Source: Verrucomicrobiota bacterium
GTDB taxonomy: Bacteria > Verrucomicrobiota > Kiritimatiellia > Kiritimatiellales > Tichowtungiaceae
Direction of reading: 5' to 3'
Length of the DNA: 5,710 nt
Assembly: GCA_020853375.1 (NCBI GenBank)
Contig: JADYZA010000069.1
Span: 1 to 5,710, forward strand
The number at the start of each line of letters is the position of its first letter. Position 1 is the first letter of the stretch. The notes beneath the pieces are model-generated. The model made no database searches and was not told the origin of the DNA. It saw only the letters and a program-made list of their open reading frames with translations. Below, in pieces: positions 1 through 5,710 of this stretch. The position numbers and the translations under genes are program-made.

Positions 1-1071
1 AGCACCAATTAACACCGATATAAGACCCGTGTGAGATTTTCCTTCTTCTTCCGCACCGGAAGCAGCTGCGGCGGTGAGATTGGTTTCAATCACAATAGGA
101 GCCGGGGGCGGAAGCGGTGGAAGTTTAGCAAAACCTGATTCAATCAGTTCGGCGGCTTTGGCATCCCGCACATGCTTATCCTTGCTTCCCAAAACTACAG
201 CGATCACCCGACGTCCATCGCGCTGAGCCGTTGCGGTTGTTGAAAAACCAGCATCGAAATAATATCCGGTTTTGAGTCCATCGCAACCGGGCACTTTGCC
301 GAGTAATTTATTCGAAGTCGTCAACTGCACCATATTGGTAGTATTCGGACGGAACGGGCGAGTTTCAATCGAAGAGTATTTCAGCGTTTCGGGGTGACGT
401 TCAAGTAGCGTTTTGGCGAGCAACGCCATATCCAATGCGGAGGTCACATCGGGTTCCTGCCCTTTTTCCGGAGGCAACCCGTGCACGTTATGAAAAACGG
501 TATTGCGCAATCCAAGTTCTTTCGCCTTGGCAGTCATCCGTGCTGCGTGAGCATCACAGCTTCCAGACGCACGAATCGCCAGTGCCGCCGCCGCATCATT
601 AGCTGAATGGATCATCATGGCGTAAATCAGTTCTTCAAGCGGGAAAACTTCGCCTTCCTTCAACCACACCTGCCGTGCGCCAATTTTTGCAACTTCACGA
701 CTGATGGTTATCGACTCATCAAGCCGTATCTTTCCGGCGTTTACATCATCGAGAAGAACAAACAGTGTCATCAGCTTAACCATGCTGGCCGGGTACGACA
801 CCGCCGAAGCATGATCTTCCTGCAAGATCGCACCGGTCGCTGCATCAATCACCACGGCGCCGTAATATGGATCGCGAGAATGGGTCGTCACGGTCTTTTT
901 TGATGACTCAGCTGCGACGGGTGCGGACGCCTGTTTTTTCGCAGAACTCGACTTGGTATGCGTAACGGCCTGGGCGATAAGAGCGCTTCCGAAGATCGGA
1001 AGAACAAGGAGAAAAAGTTTCCAGGATCTGGATGTTTTGAAACTGCATTTCCAATAGGTGGAAGAAATCAT
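1..1071 (-). CDS. D-alanyl-D-alanine carboxypeptidase (PBP5-like, peptidase S11), 3' end outside window
   Basis: Translating the minus strand from the ATG at 1071 gives 357 residues without a stop up to base 1, so the C-terminus is missing. The product is a serine D,D-carboxypeptidase, which removes the terminal D-Ala from peptidoglycan stem pentapeptides outside the cytoplasmic membrane. All three active-site motifs of the penicillin-binding fold are present and well spaced: SMVK (SxxK, nucleophile Ser96 and Lys99), SAN (SxN, 156-158) and KTG (267-269). The family signature around HSANDAA and the conserved HGLP segment (197-200) support S11 (DacA/DacC/DacF-like) over other penicillin-binding proteins. 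Residues 1-35 look like a signal peptide: basic residues, a hydrophobic stretch at about 19-33, then AQA before a likely cleavage site. A Ser/Lys/Ala-rich linker follows. After the catalytic core (to about 313) there is a proline-rich stretch and an acidic EEE segment, then a hydrophobic run that may begin a membrane anchor. The usual PBP5 C-terminal beta domain is not seen. The start is supported by a good ribosome-binding site and by the signal peptide; the next in-frame ATG, at residue 97, lies inside the active-site motif. Confidence 0.93.
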   Translation of the reverse strand, partial: MISSTYWKCSFKTSRSWKLFLLVLPIFGSALIAQAVTHTKSSSAKKQASAPVAAESSKKTVTTHSRDPYYGAVVIDAATGAILQEDHASAVSYPASMVKLMTLFVLLDDVNAGKIRLDESITISREVAKIGARQVWLKEGEVFPLEELIYAMMIHSANDAAAALAIRASGSCDAHAARMTAKAKELGLRNTVFHNVHGLPPEKGQEPDVTSALDMALLAKTLLERHPETLKYSSIETRPFRPNTTNMVQLTTSNKLLGKVPGCDGLKTGYYFDAGFSTTATAQRDGRRVIAVVLGSKDKHVRDAKAAELIESGFAKLPPLPPPAPIVIETNLTAAAASGAEEEGKSHTGLISVLIGA

Positions 1072-1077
1072 AAAAGT

Positions 1078-1082
1078 TCCTT
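1078..1082 (-). promoter_or_regulatory. Ribosome-binding site of the carboxypeptidase gene
   Basis: On the minus strand AAGGA lies six bases before the ATG at 1071, inside an A-rich stretch. This is a good Shine-Dalgarno match at normal spacing. It settles the start codon, and the encoded N-terminus is then a plausible signal peptide. Confidence 0.7.
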
Positions 1083-1098
1083 TTTGTTGAAGGCGGGC

Positions 1099-1127
1099 AA
1101 GGTAGCAGAAGTACGGTGATGTGCGAA
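1099..1127 (-). promoter_or_regulatory. Weak candidate sigma-70-type promoter in the gap before the carboxypeptidase gene
   Basis: In the 65-bp gap between the two genes, the minus strand reads TTCGCA (1127-1122), a 17-base spacer and TACCTT (1104-1099), ending 27 bases before the ATG. The spacing is ideal, but the hexamers match consensus at only 4 of 6 and 3 of 6 positions. Such matches arise easily by chance. If real, it would let the carboxypeptidase be transcribed independently of the NRPS gene. No convincing terminator hairpin with a T-run separates the genes, so read-through is equally possible. Confidence 0.2.
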
Positions 1128-1136
1128 GAAATTTCG

Positions 1137-4100
1137 TTAGTCAACTTTTGACAACGCTTTTTCAATGCTGAACCGGAGGCGGTCCGCCAGCACCCGCACA
1201 GAAGGTTCTCGAAGCATGTCCCTGTGCCCGCCGGGAACCAGATAAACATCCTGATCTTCGGTGAGCACGGCCCATTCCATGGTTATATCCGGAAGGAACC
1301 ATGAAGCGAGTACGTCGGATCGGAAAAGTGAAATGTGGCCCGGATAAAAGCGCGGTTTATATTTCAGCGCGGCATTGCGGTTGCGCCGATACACTTCTTC
1401 GCGGTTGGCCAGCACGCCCTCCTTTGCCTGCACCCCATCGAGCATCTTGACCGCATCAGCAAAATCATTCCGGAAAAGATTTTTGATGCGCTGCATAATA
1501 ATCCGAGACCACACTTGCACACCGATGACCCGTACCAGCTGGAACCGCCGCCAATAAAAGGCAATGCGTTGTTCGCAGGGCGGATAAACCCAGCAGTCGA
1601 TCAGGGCGAGCAATTTCACCTCGCACCCCTGCTCCTTAAGTTGACGGGCCATCTCCATGGCGACATAACCGCCATAGCACCAGCCGCCCAGCATGTATGG
1701 TCCGTCCGGCATGAATTCGCGCAGCACAGAAACATAATACGCGGCCATTTCCGGAATGGTCGAATGAACGTTGTCTGGGTCAATCAGTCCAAGTGACTGG
1801 AAGCCGTATACCGGCTGATCCGGCGGGAGGTTATGTACCAGATTCGAATAGCCAAGAAGGTCGCCAGGGGCGCTGTGCAGAAGGAATAACGGGGTTCGTC
1901 CGGGAGAACCTTCTTTAAGGCAGACCAGCGATTTATATTCCGCATTGCCGCGCAGTCCGACAACTTCAACCATTTGCGCGATAGTTGGATATTGGAACAG
2001 CTGGGCAACTGTCAGGGAGAGTCCGGCCGACAGAATCCGTTCAACGAGCTGAATTGCCAGTAGCGAGTGACCGCCCAAATCAAAAAAGTTGTCATGGATA
2101 CCGATTCGTTCCGTTCCCAACACAACCGACCAGATATCCGCCAGTATTTTTTGCTGCTCAGTTACCGGCTCCACATAGTTTTCCCGGGATCGGATGGCGT
2201 TACGGACAGGCGACGGTAACGCCTTCCGATCAACTTTTCCTCCCGGCGCGATCGGAAATTCATCCATTTGCATAAAAGCAACCGGCACCATGTATTCTGG
2301 AAGATTCGCCAATAGAAAGTCGCGCAACTCCGCAACCGACGGCGACCGCCCCGGCTCCGGAATATAATAGGCCGCCAATTCTTTCTGCTCCGAAAGATCG
2401 GTGCGGCCGATTACGACCGCCTGCGCAATGTCATTGTGCTGTTCCAGCACTGCGGCAACTTCGTCCGGTTCAACACGGAATCCACGGATTTTAACCTGGT
2501 TATCGACGCGGCCCATGAAAGCAATGCATCCGTCCGCTTGTCGGCATACGAGGTCTCCGGTGCGGTAAAGCATCCCTTCGCCCCACGGATTCCGGATAAA
2601 TTTCTCGCGGGTCAGATCCGGCCGGTTCCAATAACCGCGTGCCACCCCTTCGCCGCCAATGAGCAGTTCGCCAGGCATACCTATTGCAACGAGCTGCTGG
2701 CGGGAATCCGCCACATAAAGCGCTGTTCCTGCAATCGGCAAGCCAATCGGCACTTCGCCGCTGACTGCGCCAAGCAGTTCATGAACCGTGGACACCACCG
2801 TGCATTCAGTCGGACCGTAGGTGTTGAAAAGCCGAACTTTTCCGCCACCTTTCTGCAACCAAACCCGGCAGAGTTCAGCAGAGACTTTTTCGCCGCCGAT
2901 AATCACGGCGTTCAGCGCTTTCGGCACAGAGCGAAGGTTACGAACCCATTCGTGCCAGTAAGCGGTTGGCAGGTCGACGACGGTGATTTTTCGCCGGTCG
3001 ATAAATTTTTCAAACTCGGAAATGGAACTCGAGAGCTCGTCGCTGCGAAGCACCACCGTGCCGCCCGACGCCCAGGCCGGAAACAGTTCTTCGACCGATC
3101 CGTCGAAATTCATGGAGAAAAACTGCAAGACCCGATCTTTGGAACTAATCCCGTAGGTTTGAATTGACGCCAGACAGTGGTTCACCACGTTATGGTGTTC
3201 AACCATGACGCCTTTCGGCTTACCGGTGGAGCCGGAGGTGTAAAAAATGTACGCCAGATTCGAGTCATCGACGGAAGCCAGCGGTTTGGCATCGCTTGGC
3301 TGTATCTGATCGATGCAAACCGTAACACGTCCCGCCGCTTGAATCTGATCATGGAGCGCGGAAACCGTGACGATGCGGCTCATGGCGGTGTCGCCAATGA
3401 TAAAGTCGAGGCGGTCGGACGGATAATCCGGATCCAGCGGCACATAAGCTCCGCCAGCCTTCAAGATGCCGAGAATTCCAATACACATTTCGGGCGAGCG
3501 GTTCACAAACAGGCCGACGGGCATATCGGGCTTAACGCCAAGCGCCTGAAGTCTCACTGCCAGTTGGTCGGCACACGAATTGAGCTCGGCATACGTCAGT
3601 TTTTTGTCAACCCCTTCCACCGCGACAGCGTGCGGTGTTTTTTCCGTCTGCAGCTCAAACAGTTGATGGATACAGGACGTCTGTCCAAACCCTGGAGTGC
3701 GCGTTTGAAATTTCTGCAACTCCTGCCGGTCGTGCGCCGCCAGTATCGATTGAGTGAAAAGCGGACGGCTGACATCCGTGGTCTGCGAAAACGCGCGGAA
3801 GTGTTCCCACACGTTGGACGGACAACGCACTTCCTTTTCACCAAGAACGATTGGATAGACAGAAATCCGGCGCAAGGACGGGAAGCGCTGAAACAAATCA
3901 CGCGCAAAGGTTTTGTGTTTGCGGCAGGTTTCAACCGCTTTTTCTGCGGCGGACAGGTTGTCGATCAGCAGAGCTTCCGCATTCAACCTGACGTGAAGAG
4001 GAACACTTTCCGCCGCAAACTCGGGAGCCGCAGTATTTACGGTCCAGCCGACCGTGAACTCATCCTGCGAAGAAAAGCGGGCGAGAAAACAGAGAAACAT

Positions 4101-5710
4101 CGACAGATCATTCAGTGTGTACAAATGGGACGCATGATCCGGATCGGCAGGCAGTTCCAAAGGTTGGAATTTTTCAAAGCGTCGCACCCAGAAACGCTCA
4201 TGCCGAGCCAGTTCCTCATTCAGCGTCTCCAGTTTTTTTCCAACCTTTGGAAACTCCGGTTCATTGACCAGCCAGTCGCCCGATTCGCCGATGGCCGGAA
4301 AACGTAAATCCACCAGTTCTCCGTCCAAGGTTCGCATCGCGCCGTCGGACTGGATTACATAGAGTTCCCCACCAAGCAGGATTTTTGGCAGGCCGAGATC
4401 GTTGGGCTGGTTGCCAAAATCAAGCGCGCGGCGCAACGCATCGGTTTCGGCCAGAGGAACACTCCAGTCGATCAGCCCGCCGTTAGCCGGACGCTTGTGA
4501 AGCGGATAGTATGTGCGCTGACGCAAATCCTGTTGCGTGCGGAATTCTCGTCCTTCCACCAGCTCCAGCGCCAGTTCGCTGAGCGCATCGATGGCGGCGT
4601 CATAGCAACGGGCGTTCAGTGTAAACGATATGTCGTTTTCAAAAATCGGAACAGCTCGTTGCTTGAGCAGATCGCCCGCATCCACTTCGTCAGCCATTAA
4701 ATGCCAGCTGACCCCGTGGGACCGCTCACGGTTAATAATGGCCCACGCGGTGGAATAAACCCCGGCATAGCGCGGAAGCGGAGCATCGTGATAGTTGATG
4801 GCGCACCGGCGCGGCATGGCGAGCACGTCCGGCTTGAGAATGTAACTGTTGACGATACTGAAAAGGAAATCGAACGGTTGGGCGGAAAGAATTTTCGCGA
4901 AGCCTTCATCCGGATGATGCCACGGCACCCCCTTCTCCTTCGCCCAGCGGCGGTTGGCGGCATCCGGGGAAATCAGCCCGAGCACTCGCATTCCGCGCTT
5001 CCGCAACACTTCGGTGCAACGCAGGCAGAGAGAGCCTTCGCCGATAACAAAACAGGTCAAAGCCTCTTCGTCGCCAGCCTGAAGATAGTCGCTGAGCGGA
5101 CGGTGCGGATCTTTCACCACCTGCCGCGAAAGCATCAGAAAGTCGGCCACCGTTTGTTCAATGCTGGCGGCTTCGAAAACTTCCGTGTCATATTCGAGCT
5201 GACCTTCGAGCTGTCCTTCCCGCTCGATAAAATATAGCAGCATATCCATCTTCGACGTGTCGTTGCCAATTTCGTCATCCGTCAGCGTGAGCCCAGCAAA
5301 CGTTTTGGTCGGCAACTGCATGTTATGAAGAATAAGCGAGTTGCGGAAAACGGGATGTCGCGTTCCGTCGCTGACCGCTTCCATCACTTTTTCAAAAGGA
5401 ATATCCTGATTGGCGTAAGCTTCGAGAGCCGTCCGGCGAACACGCTCGATCATACCGGAAAACGCGGGAGAGCCGGAAAAATCGGTGCGCAGTGCGAGCG
5501 CGTTAATAAATGTTCCGATGACATTTTCAACCTGCGGATGATTGCGATTGGCAATGGCTGTTCCGGTGATGATGTCGGTTGAGCCGGTGGCGCGATACAG
5601 CAACGTTTGCCAGATCGCGGCAAGCACCATAAACAACGATGCGTTTTCGGCGCGGCCCAGCGCAGTCAGCGACGAGGTTAGGTCCGGTGAGATCGTGAAA
5701 GCATGGCGTG
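1137..5710 (-). CDS. Non-ribosomal peptide synthetase, terminal module C-FT-(C-like)-A-T-TE, 5' end outside window
   Basis: An open frame of 1523 codons runs from the right edge to a TAA at 1139-1137. The true start is upstream of the window: a TTG at 5636 could be taken as a start, but it lies inside the condensation domain and the frame stays open with typical condensation-domain sequence to base 5710. Numbering visible residues from the codon at 5708, the domains are: C-terminal lobe of a condensation domain (1-212), formyltransferase (about 217-454), partial condensation-like lobe (about 502-669), adenylation domain with all ten core motifs (about 679-1165), carrier domain with its phosphopantetheine serine (Ser1215), and a C-terminal thioesterase (about 1271-1514). 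The protein is therefore a chain-terminating NRPS module. It would be cytoplasmic, would need a phosphopantetheinyl transferase (none in this window), and would join its amino acid to a peptide from an earlier module before release. The presence of FT downstream of C is uncommon, and the thioesterase has Cys for Ser. All visible catalytic motifs look intact and no frameshift is seen, so the gene appears functional. The product cannot be named from this part alone. Confidence 0.95.
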   Translation of the reverse strand, partial: RHAFTISPDLTSSLTALGRAENASLFMVLAAIWQTLLYRATGSTDIITGTAIANRNHPQVENVIGTFINALALRTDFSGSPAFSGMIERVRRTALEAYANQDIPFEKVMEAVSDGTRHPVFRNSLILHNMQLPTKTFAGLTLTDDEIGNDTSKMDMLLYFIEREGQLEGQLEYDTEVFEAASIEQTVADFLMLSRQVVKDPHRPLSDYLQAGDEEALTCFVIGEGSLCLRCTEVLRKRGMRVLGLISPDAANRRWAKEKGVPWHHPDEGFAKILSAQPFDFLFSIVNSYILKPDVLAMPRRCAINYHDAPLPRYAGVYSTAWAIINRERSHGVSWHLMADEVDAGDLLKQRAVPIFENDISFTLNARCYDAAIDALSELALELVEGREFRTQQDLRQRTYYPLHKRPANGGLIDWSVPLAETDALRRALDFGNQPNDLGLPKILLGGELYVIQSDGAMRTLDGELVDLRFPAIGESGDWLVNEPEFPKVGKKLETLNEELARHERFWVRRFEKFQPLELPADPDHASHLYTLNDLSMFLCFLARFSSQDEFTVGWTVNTAAPEFAAESVPLHVRLNAEALLIDNLSAAEKAVETCRKHKTFARDLFQRFPSLRRISVYPIVLGEKEVRCPSNVWEHFRAFSQTTDVSRPLFTQSILAAHDRQELQKFQTRTPGFGQTSCIHQLFELQTEKTPHAVAVEGVDKKLTYAELNSCADQLAVRLQALGVKPDMPVGLFVNRSPEMCIGILGILKAGGAYVPLDPDYPSDRLDFIIGDTAMSRIVTVSALHDQIQAAGRVTVCIDQIQPSDAKPLASVDDSNLAYIFYTSGSTGKPKGVMVEHHNVVNHCLASIQTYGISSKDRVLQFFSMNFDGSVEELFPAWASGGTVVLRSDELSSSISEFEKFIDRRKITVVDLPTAYWHEWVRNLRSVPKALNAVIIGGEKVSAELCRVWLQKGGGKVRLFNTYGPTECTVVSTVHELLGAVSGEVPIGLPIAGTALYVADSRQQLVAIGMPGELLIGGEGVARGYWNRPDLTREKFIRNPWGEGMLYRTGDLVCRQADGCIAFMGRVDNQVKIRGFRVEPDEVAAVLEQHNDIAQAVVIGRTDLSEQKELAAYYIPEPGRSPSVAELRDFLLANLPEYMVPVAFMQMDEFPIAPGGKVDRKALPSPVRNAIRSRENYVEPVTEQQKILADIWSVVLGTERIGIHDNFFDLGGHSLLAIQLVERILSAGLSLTVAQLFQYPTIAQMVEVVGLRGNAEYKSLVCLKEGSPGRTPLFLLHSAPGDLLGYSNLVHNLPPDQPVYGFQSLGLIDPDNVHSTIPEMAAYYVSVLREFMPDGPYMLGGWCYGGYVAMEMARQLKEQGCEVKLLALIDCWVYPPCEQRIAFYWRRFQLVRVIGVQVWSRIIMQRIKNLFRNDFADAVKMLDGVQAKEGVLANREEVYRRNRNAALKYKPRFYPGHISLFRSDVLASWFLPDITMEWAVLTEDQDVYLVPGGHRDMLREPSVRVLADRLRFSIEKALSKVD
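1167..1898 (-). other. Type I thioesterase domain with a Cys nucleophile
   Basis: Visible residues about 1271-1514. This alpha/beta-hydrolase releases the finished peptide by hydrolysis or cyclisation. The start PLFLLHSAPGD is the usual first strand and oxyanion region. The nucleophile elbow reads GGWCYGG, with Cys1344 (codon TGC, 1679-1677) in place of the common Ser. The acid is probably Asp1371 in LALID and the base His1495 in PGGHRDML, so the triad would be Cys-Asp-His. A variable lid region with Trp and Arg residues lies at about 1380-1450. Its place at the protein's C-terminus marks the end of the assembly line. Confidence 0.9.
1953..2174 (-). other. Thiolation (peptidyl carrier) domain
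   Basis: Visible residues about 1179-1252. The phosphopantetheine attachment motif DNFFDLGGHSLLA is present, with the modified serine at residue 1215 (codon 2066-2064). The loaded amino acid, and then the extended peptide, is held here as a thioester. The carrier is preceded by a short linker from the adenylation domain and followed by about 20 residues leading into the thioesterase. Confidence 0.95.
2214..3674 (-). other. Adenylation domain, predicted to load a basic amino acid
   Basis: Visible residues about 679-1165. It activates an amino acid as the adenylate with ATP and transfers it to the neighbouring carrier domain. Core motifs seen in order: LTYAEL (A1), LKAGGAYVPLDP (A2), YTSGSTGKPKG (A3), FDGS (A4), NTYGPTE (A5), GELLIGGEGVARGY (A6), YRTGDL (A7), GRVDNQVKIRGFRVE (A8), LPEYMVP (A9) and PGGKVDRKALP (A10). 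Aligning by hand to GrsA-PheA gives pocket residues D869, G870, E873, D912, I936, G938, T963, V971, V972 and K1158 (code DGEDIGTVVK). D869 fits an alpha-amino acid. The acidic residues at GrsA positions 239 and 278 suggest a positively charged side chain such as Lys, Orn or Arg; this is inference. Confidence 0.93.
3702..4205 (-). other. Degenerate condensation-like half domain between FT and A
   Basis: Visible residues about 502-669. The segment starts with ERFWVRRFEKFQPLELP, which resembles the middle of a condensation domain (W..rL....PLeLP). It continues with a pattern like a C-domain C-terminal lobe: FTVGW, VPLHVRLN, then KHKTFARDLFQRFPSLR in the place of the usual (H/N)QDxPFE helix. There is no HHxxxDG motif anywhere in it and it is far shorter than a full C domain of about 450 residues. 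It is most likely a structural linker or a remnant, not a second condensation catalyst. The assignment rests on motif resemblance only. Confidence 0.6.
4347..5060 (-). other. Formyltransferase domain embedded in the NRPS
   Basis: Visible residues about 217-454. The domain resembles methionyl-tRNA formyltransferase, which uses N10-formyltetrahydrofolate to formylate an amine. A Rossmann-like start (CFVIGEGSLCLRC) precedes the catalytic core NYHDAPLPRYAG, which supplies Asn305 and His307. The later VDAGDLL segment supplies Asp343. These correspond to the Asn-His-Asp triad of E. coli Fmt (N106, H108, D144), so the domain looks active. The C-terminal subdomain (about 400-454) is also present. Related integrated FT domains are known in FT-A-T modules such as linear gramicidin synthetase LgrA, where they formylate the carrier-bound amino acid. 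Confidence 0.9.
5073..5710 (-). other. Condensation domain, C-terminal lobe (partial)
   Basis: Visible residues 1-212. The motifs seen are IGTFINALALR (64-74, core motif C5), NQDIPFE (100-106, C6) and the following TRHPVFRNS region (C7), then a typical ending around LEYDTEVF. The catalytic HHxxxDG motif lies beyond the window edge, so neither activity nor subtype (LCL, DCL, starter, dual) can be judged. Its presence shows that this module is not simply a free-standing initiation module; it probably receives an upstream peptidyl or acyl chain. Confidence 0.9.
5193..5216. repeat. Two tandem 12-bp copies within the condensation domain
   Basis: The plus strand has ttcgagctgacc followed directly by ttcgagctgtcc, differing at one base in twelve. 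On the coding strand this gives GQLE twice (in EGQLEGQLEYD). It keeps the frame and lies in a stretch where C domains normally have a similar motif once before the LEY segment, so it could be a small duplication or just sequence resemblance. Confidence 0.5.

Noticed and set aside
607..903. Plus-strand open frame of 98 codons
   Set aside because: It is antisense to the carboxypeptidase catalytic core, whose SxxK, SxN and KTG motifs are clear; the plus-strand translation resembles nothing known.
1..1071. Carboxypeptidase as a stand-alone PBP-type peptide cyclase acting on the NRPS product
   Set aside because: Known trans-acting PBP-type thioesterases such as SurE belong to the S12/beta-lactamase-like group. 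This protein has S11 motifs and a signal peptide that would export it, and the NRPS already has its own thioesterase.
1124..1136. Short inverted repeat CGAA...TTCG just after the NRPS stop as a terminator
   Set aside because: The stem is only four AT/GC-mixed pairs and no T-run follows, so it is too weak to call a terminator.
908..1249. Minus-strand open frame of 113 codons spanning the gap between the two genes
   Set aside because: It overlaps the end of the NRPS thioesterase and the start of the carboxypeptidase in a different frame, and its protein has no domain features.
3177..4307. Plus-strand open frame of 376 codons opposite the NRPS, plus others in the same frame (2436-3167, 4701-5237)
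   Set aside because: They lie wholly antisense to a well-supported NRPS coding region and share one reading frame, as expected from codon bias on the coding strand. The translations show no recognisable domain and are rich in Arg, His and Phe.
5634..5636. TTG as the start of the NRPS gene
   Set aside because: The frame stays open to base 5710 and the extra 24 codons read as normal condensation-domain sequence, so this TTG is an internal Leu codon.

Overview
This 5.7 kb window holds two genes, both on the minus strand, and both cut by a window edge. Reading in the direction of transcription (right to left), the first is the 3' part of a large non-ribosomal peptide synthetase (NRPS) gene. It enters from beyond base 5710 and stops at 1137. 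After a 65-bp gap comes the start (ATG at 1071) of a secreted D-alanyl-D-alanine carboxypeptidase of the penicillin-binding-protein 5 type (peptidase family S11). That gene is still open where the window ends at base 1. No RNA gene, CRISPR array, insertion sequence or other mobile element was seen.

The NRPS part is 1523 visible codons with no interruption. Its domain order is condensation (C-terminal half only), formyltransferase (FT), a short degenerate condensation-like lobe, adenylation (A), thiolation/carrier (T) and thioesterase (TE). This is the last module of an assembly line. It would accept a peptide from an upstream module, load one amino acid, possibly formylate it, and release the product through the TE. 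Three points stand out. The FT domain sits inside a terminal elongation module rather than at the start of the line. The adenylation pocket is acidic, which suggests a basic amino acid. The TE has cysteine where serine is the usual nucleophile. Together these suggest, as inference only, side-chain formylation of a Lys/Orn-like residue followed by Cys-mediated release.

The organism is a bacterium with moderately GC-rich DNA (by eye a little above 50%). A peptidoglycan-trimming D,D-carboxypeptidase with a signal peptide indicates a peptidoglycan-containing cell wall. The phylum cannot be fixed from these data; a Gram-negative environmental lineage, for example in the PVC group, is a weak guess. 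The two genes are co-oriented and close, so they may be co-transcribed, but a weak promoter-like sequence lies in the gap. No functional link between them is shown by the sequence.
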